Assembly (NCBI GenBank): GCA_927797885.1
Contig: OV696605.1
Coordinates: 2,083,157 to 2,147,156, forward strand
DNA: 64,000 nucleotides
Direction of reading: 5' to 3'
DNA from: Gloeomargaritales cyanobacterium VI4D9
GTDB lineage: Bacteria > Cyanobacteriota > Cyanobacteriia > Gloeomargaritales > Gloeomargaritaceae
Made by a program: the position numbers and the translations under genes. Within the stretch, counting starts at the first letter, position 1. Every line of letters begins with the position of its first letter. Positions 8,465 to 18,379 of this stretch are shown here, piece after piece. The notes below the pieces were generated by a model, which searched no databases, was not told the DNA's origin, and worked only from the letters and a program-made list of their open reading frames with translations.

Positions 8465-8734
8465 TTACATTGCCATAGCAATACCATCCAACGTTGGTGT
8501 ACAATTGCTAAAAATCCTAGTATAGAAACGCCCATCCGCACAAGAGATTCCGGCCATCCCTACAGGAAATTTCATAGCACCAACTAACAAGGCCATGAAG
8601 GCCATCTCTTGTATTTTTCGCAGAGTTTCCTCACAGGAATCCCCTTGGGTGTAGCAACCCTGTAGGGTCGGACAGGAGGCAAAGTAACCTTCTTCGTCCT
8701 TTTCAATCACTACGGGAAACAGCAAACGGTTCAT
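8465..8734 (-). CDS. HicB-like antitoxin with aberrant C-terminus
   Basis: The first ~45 residues are a clear HicB partial RNase H-like fold: FPVVIEKDEEGYFASCPTLQGCYTQGDSCEETLRKIQE. After KIQE the usual acidic helix and tail are replaced by an unrelated sequence (MAFMALLVGAMKFPVG...) ending in IAMAM, whose last codons include TATTGCTATGG, resembling the end of an R2 repeat. No HicA toxin gene is visible on either side. It is therefore probably a decaying orphan antitoxin. Confidence 0.55.
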   Translation of the reverse strand: MNRLLFPVVIEKDEEGYFASCPTLQGCYTQGDSCEETLRKIQEMAFMALLVGAMKFPVGMAGISCADGRFYTRIFSNCTPTLDGIAMAM

Positions 8735-8862
8735 AACGCTCTAAATTGGATGTTATTGGCACTTTGGTCTACCCCCATGCTACTCAAGAACCCTACGATT
8801 GAGGGATGACCTATGGAATAATAGAGCCAATTAGCCGGTTGTCAGGACAGAATAACAACTTT

Positions 8863-9840
8863 ATGATCACCGTTGAGCATTTGACCAAGCGTTACGGTTC
8901 CACCCTGGCGGTCAATGACCTGAATTTCAGCGTGGATGCCGGGGAAATCCTGGGGTTTTTGGGACCCAACGGGGCGGGCAAAACTACCACCATGCGGATG
9001 CTCACGGGCTATATGCCCCCCAGTGAGGGCACGGCGAAAATCGCTGGTTTTGATGTGCTGGAGGACTCCCTAGCGGTGCGCCAGCGGATCGGCTATCTGC
9101 CGGAAACCCCGCCCCTCTACCGGGAAATGACCGTGCAGGGGTATTTGCATTTTGTCGCCAGCATCAAAGGGGTGAGTGCCGGGGATCGCCCCCGTCGGGT
9201 GGACTGGGCAATAGAACGGTGTGGTTTGACCGAACGCCGCCACCAGCTGATCCGCAAACTTTCCAAGGGGTTTCGCCAACGGGTGGGGATTGCTCAGGCG
9301 ATTGTCCATGACCCGCCAGTGATTATCCTGGATGAACCGACGGTGGGGCTTGACCCGAAGCAAATTATCGAAGTGCGAAATCTCATCAAAAGTCTCGCCG
9401 GGGATCACACGATCATTCTTTCCACCCACATCCTGCCGGAGGTGAGCATGACCTGCAACCGGGTGGTGATCATCCAAAAAGGGCGGGTGGTGGCGACGGA
9501 TACTATTGACCAGTTGCTGAACCGCTCGGACAACCGCACCCAGTACGAACTCAAGCTCAGCGGGAATCTCCAGGCATTACAGGCGGCTCTAGCCCAGTTT
9601 CCAGATTTGGCCGGGGTACAGACCCAGAGTGATGGGGACAATCATCTGGTGACGGTGACAACCAACGGGGACACGGATATAGGACCAGAACTAACCGCCC
9701 TGGTGGTGCAGGCGGGGTTGAGGCTCTATGAAATGAACCGCCGTCGGGCGACCCTGGAGGATGTGTTTTTGCAATTGACCACCAGCGAAGACACCGCCGA
9801 GGACGAGGTATTCGCCAGCGAAACGGCGGCAGACTCCTAA
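8863..9840 (+). CDS. ABC transporter ATP-binding protein (GldA-like)
   Basis: Cytoplasmic ATPase of an ABC-2-type exporter. From ATG 8863 (MITVEHLTKRYG) it shows Walker A GPNGAGKTT (34-42), the signature LSKGFRQRVGIAQA, Walker B VIILDEPTVGLD and the switch His in STHILPE. The ~90-residue C-terminal extension is usual for the GldA/NosF-like branch. An upstream start 57 bp earlier would add residues unrelated to the family. The permease follows after 39 bp and a GldG-like gene after that, forming one operon. Confidence 0.9.
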   Translation: MITVEHLTKRYGSTLAVNDLNFSVDAGEILGFLGPNGAGKTTTMRMLTGYMPPSEGTAKIAGFDVLEDSLAVRQRIGYLPETPPLYREMTVQGYLHFVASIKGVSAGDRPRRVDWAIERCGLTERRHQLIRKLSKGFRQRVGIAQAIVHDPPVIILDEPTVGLDPKQIIEVRNLIKSLAGDHTIILSTHILPEVSMTCNRVVIIQKGRVVATDTIDQLLNRSDNRTQYELKLSGNLQALQAALAQFPDLAGVQTQSDGDNHLVTVTTNGDTDIGPELTALVVQAGLRLYEMNRRRATLEDVFLQLTTSEDTAEDEVFASETAADS

Positions 9841-9879
9841 AGCTGTGGTAGGATTAAGCCTGACTTCCTGGGGGCTGTG

Positions 9880-10680
9880 ATGCGTTTACTGTGGGCAAAT
9901 TTTGTGGCGATTTACCGCAAGGAATTGCAGGGCTATTTTGCCACTTCCTTAAACTACATCATCGCCGCCGTGTATTGGTTTATGGCGGGTGTTTTTTACA
10001 TCATTTTATTTAATGCGGTGCAAGCCAATGTAGCGGCTCAGGATTTGCAGGGGCAGGCGGGTTTGGGCGCGCCCCCGGTGGATGTGCCAGCGGTAATTTT
10101 GGAAAACTATTTGGGGGTATTAGGCTTCCTGTCTTTATTTATTTTGCCCCTGTTGTCCATGAATTTGTTTGCCCAGGAACGGCAACAGGGCACCCTGGAA
10201 TTGCTCGCCACCTCCCCGATTACGACCACGATGGTAACGGTGGGAAAATTGGCGGGGGTGTTGACGTTTTTTATTACGTTACTTGTGCCGGTGATGTTCT
10301 ATGAAAGTTTGACCCTGTTGCAGTCGGAACCCCCCTTTTCGTTTTGGTTAATTCTACTCGGACATGGGGCGTTGGTACTGCTGGCGGCGGCGATTTTGTC
10401 CCTGGGTTTATTTATTTCCGCTACCACTGAAAGTACCCTTTTGGCGGCGGTGGGGACGTTCGCTTTGATTTTATTGCTGTGGATTTTGCAGGCGGTGGCG
10501 GATCGGTTGAGTGGGGTACCAGCGGCTATATTTCGCCATTTGTCCCTCTTGCAAAATTACACCAGTTTGATCCAAGGTTCAGTCAGCACCACCAATATCA
10601 TTTTATTTCTCAGTTATGGGATTTTGGGGGTATTTTTGACGGTACAGTGGGTGGATGGATTGCGCTTCCAGAGGTCATAG
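9880..10680 (+). CDS. ABC-2 type permease (GldF-like)
   Basis: A 266-residue integral membrane protein with six predicted helices; the first is reached after the amphipathic start RLLWANFVAIYRKELQGYF. The segment ERQQGTLELLATSPI is the typical cytoplasmic loop of ABC-2 permeases that contacts the ATPase. The ATG at 9880 is preferred over the GTG just before it. The stop codon TAG abuts the start of the GldG-like gene (10681), so translation is coupled. The substrate is unknown; related three-part exporters include gliding and cell-surface systems. Confidence 0.85.
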   Translation: MRLLWANFVAIYRKELQGYFATSLNYIIAAVYWFMAGVFYIILFNAVQANVAAQDLQGQAGLGAPPVDVPAVILENYLGVLGFLSLFILPLLSMNLFAQERQQGTLELLATSPITTTMVTVGKLAGVLTFFITLLVPVMFYESLTLLQSEPPFSFWLILLGHGALVLLAAAILSLGLFISATTESTLLAAVGTFALILLLWILQAVADRLSGVPAAIFRHLSLLQNYTSLIQGSVSTTNIILFLSYGILGVFLTVQWVDGLRFQRS

Positions 10681-12183
10681 ATGATGAATACGCTGGTGAA
10701 GGTCGTCCGCAACCATTGGCTCGCTTGGCTGGGGATTGCCCTGGTCACGGCGGGGGTGGTGATCATTCTGGTGGGACCCAAAAACCAACCCTGGGGCGGT
10801 CTGCTGTTGGGGGTGGGGGTGGCGCTGTTAGGGTATGCCCTGTTTCGTCTGCCCCTGTGGGACCGACGGGCGTTGGCAGTCGGCGGCAATGTGGCTCTGC
10901 GTACCCTGGCGGTGTTGGTGATTTTGGGGTTGGTGAATTTTTTGGCGGTACAATATCCGTACAAAATTGACCTGAGTGCCAACCAGCGGTTTACGTTAGC
11001 GCCGGAGTCGCAAAAATTGGTACAAAATCTAAAAGAGCCGGTGCGGGTGATTATTTTTGACCAGCAGATTACGCCGCCCGCCCGACAGCTTTTGGAAAAT
11101 TACCGCAAGGTGGCGGGGGATAAATTTAGCTTTGAGGTGATTGACCCCCGCAGTAATCCGGTTAAGGCGCAGGACTTTGAGGTGCAGGGGTTTGGGGAGG
11201 TGCATTTAGAAAGTGGTAAGCGGCGGGAACGTTTGCGGGATCAGCTCAGCGAATCTAATTTAAGTAATGCAATTGTCCGGCTCACCCAATCCAAGCAGGG
11301 GAATGTGGTATTTTTGCAGGGGCACGGGGAGAAGTCTTTGGAACCGGGGCAGCGGGGCAGTATGTCCCAGGCGCAGCAGGCCTTGCAAGCCCGCAACTTT
11401 AACGTGCAACCCCTGAATTTAGCGGAAACGGGTCAAATCCCCAAGGATACGAAGGTGGTGGTAGTGGCGGGACCGCAACAAGCCCTATTAGCCCCGGAGG
11501 CTCGGGCGTTGGAGCAGTTTGTGAAAAATGGGGGCGGGGTACTGTTGTTGCTTGACCCCTTGGAACCGGCGAAAAATGACCGGGGGTTACAGGATTTGTT
11601 CAAGTGGGCGGGGGTCAAATTAGACGGGCGGTTTATCGTTTCCAATACGGAAATCATTCAGGGAGCGGGACGGGGGGTGGCGGTGACGACCCGTTATGCG
11701 GACCACCCGATTACCAAGGAATTTGGTCAGAGTTTGGCGCTGTTTCCCCTGGCGCAGGCGGTGGATTTGGTAGGAGAAGGGGAAAAAACGGGGGTGCCCC
11801 TATTTCTGACCGGGCGGGGGGTTTGGGCGGAGAGCAATACCCAGGAAGACCCCTTTTTTGACCCGCAACAGGACCGGGAGGGCCCCCTGCCGATTGGGGT
11901 GGCGGTGGAGAAGGGCAAAGGGCGTTTGGTGGTGATTGGGGATTCGGAATTTGTCGCCGATGGCTTATTTAATTTGCAACGGAATGGGGATGTGTTTTTG
12001 AATAGTGTGAATTGGTTGGCACAAAACGAAGCCCAGCCCCTCTCGATCCGTTCCAAGGACCCGACCAATCGCCGCTTGAATATTGCTACCCCCCTAGCAA
12101 CTTCTGTGACCCTGCTGGCCTTAATTGGCTTACCGGGGGGAGCGTTGGTGGCGGCGGCGGTGGTGTGGTGGCGCAGAAGGTAA
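10681..12183 (+). CDS. GldG-like auxiliary component of ABC exporter
   Basis: A 500-residue protein with N-terminal membrane helices (about 14-30, 39-55 and 72-92), a large extracytoplasmic region and a C-terminal helix followed by WWRRR. It resembles the GldG family (ABC-type uncharacterised transport system auxiliary domain), with sequences such as VVFLQGHGEKSLEPG and GGGVLLLLDPLEP. It begins directly after the permease stop. Family members partner with ABC-2 permeases to export or assemble surface material. The frame downstream of its stop is open and encodes a mazF remnant. Confidence 0.82.
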   Translation: MMNTLVKVVRNHWLAWLGIALVTAGVVIILVGPKNQPWGGLLLGVGVALLGYALFRLPLWDRRALAVGGNVALRTLAVLVILGLVNFLAVQYPYKIDLSANQRFTLAPESQKLVQNLKEPVRVIIFDQQITPPARQLLENYRKVAGDKFSFEVIDPRSNPVKAQDFEVQGFGEVHLESGKRRERLRDQLSESNLSNAIVRLTQSKQGNVVFLQGHGEKSLEPGQRGSMSQAQQALQARNFNVQPLNLAETGQIPKDTKVVVVAGPQQALLAPEARALEQFVKNGGGVLLLLDPLEPAKNDRGLQDLFKWAGVKLDGRFIVSNTEIIQGAGRGVAVTTRYADHPITKEFGQSLALFPLAQAVDLVGEGEKTGVPLFLTGRGVWAESNTQEDPFFDPQQDREGPLPIGVAVEKGKGRLVVIGDSEFVADGLFNLQRNGDVFLNSVNWLAQNEAQPLSIRSKDPTNRRLNIATPLATSVTLLALIGLPGGALVAAAVVWWRRR

Positions 12184-12189
12184 GAAGAT

Positions 12190-12468
12190 AACAGCCAAGT
12201 TGGATTAGCCTGGCTTTGTTCAATTAAAACACAAGTCAAAGGGTATCCATTTGAGGTTTTGCTGCCTGAAGGTTTCGCAGTAAAAAGTGCCATTTTATCT
12301 GACCAGGTGAAAAGCCTGGACTGGCAAGCAAGGAAAGCGGAATTTAGTTGTAAGTTACTACCCAAAAAATTCAATGAAGTTATCAAGAAATTAAACACAT
12401 TAATTCATGAGCAACTGTACAATGAAAATAAACTGTTGAACCTCTATTTATTGATTTTTGATTGATTT
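12190..12468 (+). pseudogene. MazF/PemK toxin C-terminal remnant
   Basis: In the same frame as the preceding GldG gene, just past its stop, the translation reads SQVGLAWLCSIKTQVKGYPF, then VLLPEGFAVKSAILSDQVKS, LDWQARKAEF and KKLNTL. This is the C-terminal half of a MazF-type endoribonuclease (QVKGYPFEV and SDQVKSLDW are characteristic). The N-terminal half, with its start and first catalytic residues, is missing, and the last codons run into repeat R4. No MazE gene is nearby. It is a dead fragment, perhaps left by a deletion that joined it to the ABC operon. Confidence 0.75.
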
Positions 12469-12568
12469 TTGTACTTACACAGCAGGGCTGGAAGCCCCAT
12501 TCTTTCGTTAGCAATTATCAATAACTCAGGGATCATTCGCAATAGCCGTGAATTATATAGAGGTACCC
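12437..12568. repeat. R4 repeat copy
   Basis: Bounded by GAACCTCTATTTATTGAT and AGAGGTACCC. The interior is homologous, in opposite orientation, to 1467-1560 and parallel to 52571-52669, sharing GCAATTATCAATAAC and GTACTTACAC. It supplies the last codons and stop of the mazF remnant. Confidence 0.65.
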
Positions 12569-12571
12569 TGA

Positions 12572-12666
12572 CATAGCAATCCTAAATAAGAATGGAATAG
12601 GGGTCGCAGGGGCACCGCCCCCGTCCTTGGTTCTGGGAAATTTCTGTTGATTAATCAGATAGGATG
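12572..12666. repeat. R2 repeat copy, slightly degenerate
   Basis: Starts CATAGCAATCCTAAATAAGAATGG, contains the shared GC-rich palindromic core (GGTCGCAGGGGCACCG then CCCCCGTCC) and ends near GATAGGAT. It sits 4 bp after the R4 copy. The rest of the gap to the fasciclin gene (12667-12786) shows nothing I can name. Confidence 0.7.
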
Positions 12667-12786
12667 ACTACGGGCAAGGTTCCGTATAATTAGGGTTAAT
12701 AACAGGCATTAATCATAATAATTTCAGCCATTGACCCAGATATGGATATAATTCAGGAGTGGTAAAACCCTTCATCATCAAAATCT

Positions 12787-13254
12787 ATGGCAGATATTGT
12801 GGATATTGCGGTGAGTGCGGGGCCGTTTCAGACCCTGGTGGCGGCGGTGCAAGCGGCGAATTTGGTGGATGCCCTCAAAAGCCCCGGCCCGTTTACCGTG
12901 TTTGCCCCCAATGATGACGCCTTTGCCGCCCTTCCTCCAGGTACGATTACAACCTTATTACAAAATATTCCCCAACTCACCCGGATTTTGAAATACCATG
13001 TGGTGGCGGGACGATACACGACTGCGGATTTACACACTGGGATGCGTTTGCAATCCTTGGAAGGGTCGTTGATTCCCATATACCTGGAAGGGGGGGAATT
13101 TGAGGTGAAAAATGCCACGGTGTTGGCCGCCGATATTGCCGCCGATAATGGGGTGATCCATGTGCTGAACCGGGTGATTTTGATGGGAGGCGATGGGCCG
13201 GTGCCGGGGGATGTCACCAAGGGCTGGTACTCCCAACCGGTGACGGGGCTTTAG
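12787..13254 (+). CDS. Fasciclin (FAS1) domain protein
   Basis: A single FAS1 domain of 155 residues. The H1 box is visible as [17 protein letters not shown], the central YH motif as [11 protein letters not shown], and the H2 box as [14 protein letters not shown]. No signal peptide is seen, so unlike many FAS1 proteins it may stay in the cytoplasm, or export may use an uncharacterised route. FAS1 domains mediate adhesion in eukaryotes; the role of short cyanobacterial versions is unclear. It is preceded by repeat-rich sequence and appears monocistronic. Confidence 0.85.
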   Translation: MADIVDIAVSAGPFQTLVAAVQAANLVDALKSPGPFTVFAPNDDAFAALPPGTITTLLQNIPQLTRILKYHVVAGRYTTADLHTGMRLQSLEGSLIPIYLEGGEFEVKNATVLAADIAADNGVIHVLNRVILMGGDGPVPGDVTKGWYSQPVTGL

Positions 13255-13373
13255 GGATGTTACAGAGCTTGAGGGAATTTAACGTTTAATTGCAGAATCT
13301 CAGGTTCCCATACCAGGGCGTTGGTGGCGAATGATACCGTTACCCAATATCCATATTTTGAGATTGAGGGCTT

Positions 13374-13547
13374 ATGTATCGTCCGAGTCAACGGGATTGG
13401 CCTACGGCTTTGGTCACAGCGGGTTTGGGGGCAGGGGTGGCAACCTCTTGGGCAGTGGTGCAGGGGCAAAACCCTTTGGTCGCCCTGGGGATCACCCTGT
13501 TTGCCGCCGTGATGGCGCTGGTGGTGGATGAACTTCAACGGGGCTAA
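13374..13547 (+). CDS. Small two-helix membrane protein, 57 aa
   Basis: Short ORF: MYRPSQRDWPTALVTAG, then two hydrophobic segments (about 12-30 and 33-49) and the end DELQRG. The codon use matches the neighbours and the hydrophobic pattern is ordered, so I regard it as a real but unnamed small protein. No convincing ribosome-binding site is seen. Confidence 0.45.
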   Translation: MYRPSQRDWPTALVTAGLGAGVATSWAVVQGQNPLVALGITLFAAVMALVVDELQRG

Positions 13548-13774
13548 AGTCTCAGGCTTTTGGGAAAACATTATAATAAGGGATGCCGCACCTGTCGGGG
13601 AACGGTTGTCGTCGGAGTATTGGGCGTTGTGATGTCAACATGGTTCGGGGAGTGCCATTCGCTCCATCGGCGGGGGTTTTCTGCTGACATCCATCATCAC
13701 GGCCATCTGGGGATGCCACCGGCGGGGGGGTTGTTTTGCCCCATTTTTGTCCCTTTATTTTTTTTGTTTGCACC

Positions 13775-16700
13775 ATGAGTCATTCCCTATTGCCCTGGTT
13801 GACCGACGAGCGTGATGCCTGTGGGGTTGGATTTATCGCTGACCGTCGTGGCCGGGTGAGCCATGATTTGGTGACCCAAGCCCTGGCCGCGCTGACCTGT
13901 CTGGAGCATCGGGGGGGCTGTAGTGCGGACCGGGATTCCGGGGATGGGGCGGGGCTGATGACGGGTCTGCCCTGGGGAATTTTGCAGGACTGGGCGGAGG
14001 CACCGGGGTTGCCTCCCTTGGGACGGGGACGGACGGGGGTGGGGATGATGTTTTTACCCCCCCAGGCGCAGATGGCGGCGCAGGAATGGTTGACCCAGGG
14101 GTTGCAACAGGCGGGCTTGACGGTGTTGGGCTGGCGGGAAGTGCCGGTGCGCCCGGAGGTCTTGGGGGTGCAGGCGCGGCAAAATTGTCCGGCGATTGCC
14201 CAGGTGATTGTCACGCATTCGAAATTACAAAATGATGCGTTAGAACAGCATTTGTACTTAACCCGTAAGCGGTTGGAACGGCAGGTGGCGGAGCAATCCT
14301 GGGGGGATGATTTTTATGTGTGTTCCCTTTCCTGTCGCACGATTGTCTATAAGGGGATGGTGCGCTCGGCGGTACTGGGGGAATTTTATCGGGATTTGCA
14401 AGATGAGCGGTACCAGAGTGCGTTTGCCATTTATCACCGCCGTTTTAGTACGAATACTCTGCCTAAATGGCCGTTGGCGCAACCGATGCGGCTGCTGGGG
14501 CACAACGGGGAAATTAACACCCTGCTGGGCAATATCAACTGGATGATGGCGCGGGAGTCGAGTTTTGCCCATCCCCTGTGGGCGGGTCGTTTGGCGGACC
14601 TCAAGCCGGTGGTGAATCGGAAAAACAGCGATTCAGCCAATTTGGACAATAGTTTGGAATTGCTGGTGCGTTCCGGGCGCAGTCCCCTGGAGGCGATGAT
14701 GATGCTGATCCCGGAGGCGTACCAAAACCAGCCGGAATTGGCGAATTACCCGGAGGTGGTGGATTTTTATGAATACTATGCGGGTTTGCAGGAAGCCTGG
14801 GATGGTCCGGCGTTGATCGTGTTTGGGGATGGCAACGTGGTGGGGGCGACCCTGGATCGGAATGGTTTGCGACCCGCCCGCTATGTGTTGACCCAGGATG
14901 ATTGGGTGATTGTGGCTTCGGAGGCGGGGGTGGTGGATATTCCCGCCGATCAGGTGATTGCTAAGGGGCGTTTGGGACCGGGGCAAATGCTGGCGGTGGA
15001 TTTAGCCAAAGGGGAATTGCTCACCAATTGGACGATCAAACAGCAGGTGGCGCAACGGCTGCCCTATGGGGATTGGGTCAAGCAATACCGGCACCACCTC
15101 CCCGCTGAACCTTTTGGGGATGCTTGTCAGTACGATGAAATAACATTGCTCCGGTATCAAACCGCCTTTGGCTATACCGCCGAAGATGTGGAAATGGTGA
15201 TCGAACCGATGGCGACGACGGGGAAGGAGCCGACGTTTTGCATGGGGGATGATGCGCCTTTGGCGGTGCTGTCGGAAAAGCCCCATCTGCTCTACGACTA
15301 TTTCAAGCAACGGTTTGCCCAGGTGACGAATCCGCCGATTGACCCCCTGCGGGAGAGTTTGGTCATGTCCTTGGAGATGGGGCTAGGGGCGCGGGGGAAT
15401 TTATTACAAGTCCGCCCGGAGGATGCCCGCCAGATTTGGCTCAGTTCGCCGGTGCTGAATGAGCGGGAATTGCAGGGGGTGAAAAGCGGGGGCTTAGCCA
15501 CGGTTGAAATTAGTACGTTGTTTGACTTGAATGGGGCTTGTGACACCCTCAAAAATGCCCTAGATGCCCTATGTGCCCAGGCGGTGGCGGCGGTGCAAAC
15601 AGGGGCGGAAATTCTCATTCTCAGCGACCGTATCGAACTGCTCACGGCGACCCGTACCTGGATACCCCCCCTGTTGGCGGTGGGGGCGGTGCATCACCAT
15701 TTGATTGCCCAGGGGTTGCGCCTGCGGGTGTCCTTGGTGGTGGAGACGGCGCAGTGCTGGAGTACGCACCATTTCGCCTGTTTGATTGGCTACGGGGCGA
15801 GTGCGGTCTGTCCCTACCTGGCGTTGGAGACGGTGCGCCAGTGGTGGCAGGATAGCAAAACCCAAGCCCTGATGGCGCAGGGCAAAATCAGCCGCTGTAC
15901 CCTGGTGGAAGCCCAGGGGAATTACCGGGCGGCGGTGGAGGCGGGATTGCTAAAAATTCTCTCGAAAATGGGCATTTCCCTGTTGTCCAGCTATCACGGG
16001 GCGCAGATTTTTGAAATTTTGGGCTTGGGCGAGGAGGTGGTGGAGACCAGTTTCCGGGGCACGATTTCTCAGTTGGGGGGGTTGAATTTGGCGGAACTGA
16101 ACCAGGAAATTTGCCGGATTCACCAGCGGGCGTTCCCGGAGTTGACCCAGAAGAAGCTGGAAAATCTGGGGTTTATCCAAGCCCGTCCCCGGGGCGAGTA
16201 CCACATGAATTCCCCGGAAATGGCGAAGCTTTTGCACAAGGCGGTACGTTCGGGGGCACCGGCGGACTTTGCCACCTACCAGCAATTCTTGGAACACCGT
16301 CCCCCCACGGCTCCCCGGGATTTGTTGACCTTGGCGAGCGACCGCCACCCCATTCCCCTGGCGGAAGTGGAACCGGCGAGTCACATTGTCACCCGTTTTT
16401 GTACCGGCGGGATGTCCCTGGGGGCGTTGTCCCGGGAAGCCCATGAGGTGCTGGCGATTGCCATGAACCGTCTGGGGGGCAAGTCCAACTCCGGGGAGGG
16501 GGGGGAAGACCCGGTGCGGTTCCGAGTCTTAGAAGATGTGGATGAAACGGGACATTCTCCCACCATGCCCCACCTGAACGGGCTTCGCAATGGGGATACG
16601 GCGAGTTCGGCGATCAAACAGGTGGCGTCCGGGCGATTTGGGGTGACGCCGGGGTATCTGATGCACGCCCAGCAGATTGAGATCAAAATGGCGCAGGGAG

Positions 16701-18334
16701 CCAAACCGGGGGAGGGGGGGCAATTGCCGGGGAAAAAGGTCAGCCCCTACATTGCCATGTTGCGCCGTTCCAAGCCGGGGGTGTCGTTGATTTCGCCGCC
16801 GCCCCACCACGATATTTACTCCATCGAAGACCTAGCGCAATTAATTTTTGACCTACATCAGGTGAATCCGCAAGCGAAAGTGTCGGTGAAATTGGTGGCG
16901 GAAATTGGCATCGGCACCATCGCCGCCGGGGTCGCCAAAGCCAATGCGGACGTGATCCAAATCTCCGGGCATGATGGGGGGACGGGTGCCTCGCCCCTGA
17001 GTTCGATCAAACACGCCGGTACCCCCTGGGAGTTGGGGTTGACCGAGGTGCATCGGGTGCTGTTGCACAACCAACTGCGGGACCGGGTGATTTTGCGGGT
17101 GGATGGGGGCTTAAAAACCGGCTGGGATGTGGTGATGGCGGCTCTGATGGGGGCGGAGGAATTTGGGTTTGGGTCGGTGGCGATGATTGCCGCCGGGTGT
17201 ATCATGGCGCGGGTGTGTCATACGAATAATTGTCCGGTGGGGGTGGCGACCCAACGGGAGGATTTGCGGCGGCGGTTCCCCGGTTTGCCAGAACAGGTGG
17301 TGAATTTCTTCCTGTTTATCGCCGAAGAGGTGCGGCAGATTTTAGCGGAATTGGGCTACCGTTCCTTGAGTGAAATTATTGGGCGGGCGGATTTGCTCCA
17401 ACCCCGGCAGATCACCGTCAGCAAAACCCAGGGCTTGCACCCTACCGCCTTAACCCAACTGCCCGACACCCGCACCCACCGGGATTGGCTCAACCATGAA
17501 CCCGTCCACAGCAACGGGTCGGTGGTGGATGATGGGTTATTGCAAAAGCCGGAAGTACAACGGGCGATCCAAAACCAGGAAACGGTGATGGTAAATGTGT
17601 CCCTGGTCAATACCGACCGGAGTGTGGGGGCACGGATCGCTGGGGAAATTGCCCGTCGTTATGGGGATGATGGGTTTCAAGGGCACATTACCCTGCGGGC
17701 AAAAGGCAGTGCGGGGCAGAGTTTTGGGGCGTTTAATCTCCCCGGCATGACCCTGCACCTGACCGGCGAGGCCAACGATTATGTGGGCAAGGGGATGCAC
17801 GGCGGCGAAATTATCGTGGTGCCTGACCCGGATTTGGCCTGTGACCCCAGTGCCCAGGTGATTATCGGCAATACCTGTCTGTACGGGGCGACCGGGGGGC
17901 GGTTGTTTGCCTACGGGCGGGCAGGGGAGCGGTTTGCGGTGCGCAATTCCCTGGCGCAGGCGGTGATCGAAGGGGCGGGGGATCACTGCTGTGAGTACAT
18001 GACCGGCGGGGTAGTGGTGGTACTTGGCCCGGTGGGGCGCAATGTAGGGGCGGGCATGACCGGCGGCTTGGGGTATTTCTTGGATGAAACGGGGGACTTT
18101 CCCCTACGGGTCAACCCGGAAATTGTCAAAATCCAGCGGGTGACCAGCCCGGCGGGTGCCCGCCAGTTGCACGACCTGATCACCATCTACCGGGAACGTA
18201 CCGGCAGTCGCAAGGCCGAGGCCATTTTGACCCAGTGGGAACGGTATCTGCCCCAGTTTTGGCAGGTGGTGCCCCCCTCGGAAGCCGATACCCCCCAGGC
18301 TCAACCAGCCACTTCGGTTCTGGAGCCGGTTTAA
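13775..18334 (+). CDS. glsF: Ferredoxin-dependent glutamate synthase (Fd-GOGAT)
   Basis: Converts 2-oxoglutarate and glutamine to two glutamates with electrons from reduced ferredoxin, the central ammonium-assimilation step. From ATG 13775 a 15-residue propeptide precedes the catalytic Cys16 ([10 protein letters not shown]), the N-terminal nucleophile of the glutaminase domain. Later come the central domain, the FMN-binding TIM barrel (near [17 protein letters not shown]), the 3Fe-4S Cys cluster [15 protein letters not shown], and the C-terminal beta-helix domain with [20 protein letters not shown]. At 1519 residues it is full length for the ferredoxin-type enzyme, and no NADPH-subunit gene is adjacent. 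The 13-codon upstream extension in frame is not needed. Confidence 0.96.
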   Translation: MSHSLLPWLTDERDACGVGFIADRRGRVSHDLVTQALAALTCLEHRGGCSADRDSGDGAGLMTGLPWGILQDWAEAPGLPPLGRGRTGVGMMFLPPQAQMAAQEWLTQGLQQAGLTVLGWREVPVRPEVLGVQARQNCPAIAQVIVTHSKLQNDALEQHLYLTRKRLERQVAEQSWGDDFYVCSLSCRTIVYKGMVRSAVLGEFYRDLQDERYQSAFAIYHRRFSTNTLPKWPLAQPMRLLGHNGEINTLLGNINWMMARESSFAHPLWAGRLADLKPVVNRKNSDSANLDNSLELLVRSGRSPLEAMMMLIPEAYQNQPELANYPEVVDFYEYYAGLQEAWDGPALIVFGDGNVVGATLDRNGLRPARYVLTQDDWVIVASEAGVVDIPADQVIAKGRLGPGQMLAVDLAKGELLTNWTIKQQVAQRLPYGDWVKQYRHHLPAEPFGDACQYDEITLLRYQTAFGYTAEDVEMVIEPMATTGKEPTFCMGDDAPLAVLSEKPHLLYDYFKQRFAQVTNPPIDPLRESLVMSLEMGLGARGNLLQVRPEDARQIWLSSPVLNERELQGVKSGGLATVEISTLFDLNGACDTLKNALDALCAQAVAAVQTGAEILILSDRIELLTATRTWIPPLLAVGAVHHHLIAQGLRLRVSLVVETAQCWSTHHFACLIGYGASAVCPYLALETVRQWWQDSKTQALMAQGKISRCTLVEAQGNYRAAVEAGLLKILSKMGISLLSSYHGAQIFEILGLGEEVVETSFRGTISQLGGLNLAELNQEICRIHQRAFPELTQKKLENLGFIQARPRGEYHMNSPEMAKLLHKAVRSGAPADFATYQQFLEHRPPTAPRDLLTLASDRHPIPLAEVEPASHIVTRFCTGGMSLGALSREAHEVLAIAMNRLGGKSNSGEGGEDPVRFRVLEDVDETGHSPTMPHLNGLRNGDTASSAIKQVASGRFGVTPGYLMHAQQIEIKMAQGAKPGEGGQLPGKKVSPYIAMLRRSKPGVSLISPPPHHDIYSIEDLAQLIFDLHQVNPQAKVSVKLVAEIGIGTIAAGVAKANADVIQISGHDGGTGASPLSSIKHAGTPWELGLTEVHRVLLHNQLRDRVILRVDGGLKTGWDVVMAALMGAEEFGFGSVAMIAAGCIMARVCHTNNCPVGVATQREDLRRRFPGLPEQVVNFFLFIAEEVRQILAELGYRSLSEIIGRADLLQPRQITVSKTQGLHPTALTQLPDTRTHRDWLNHEPVHSNGSVVDDGLLQKPEVQRAIQNQETVMVNVSLVNTDRSVGARIAGEIARRYGDDGFQGHITLRAKGSAGQSFGAFNLPGMTLHLTGEANDYVGKGMHGGEIIVVPDPDLACDPSAQVIIGNTCLYGATGGRLFAYGRAGERFAVRNSLAQAVIEGAGDHCCEYMTGGVVVVLGPVGRNVGAGMTGGLGYFLDETGDFPLRVNPEIVKIQRVTSPAGARQLHDLITIYRERTGSRKAEAILTQWERYLPQFWQVVPPSEADTPQAQPATSVLEPV

Positions 18335-18379
18335 TCCGGCAGGAATCAGGCTAAGATGAAAGCCGACTTCTGAGGTGTC

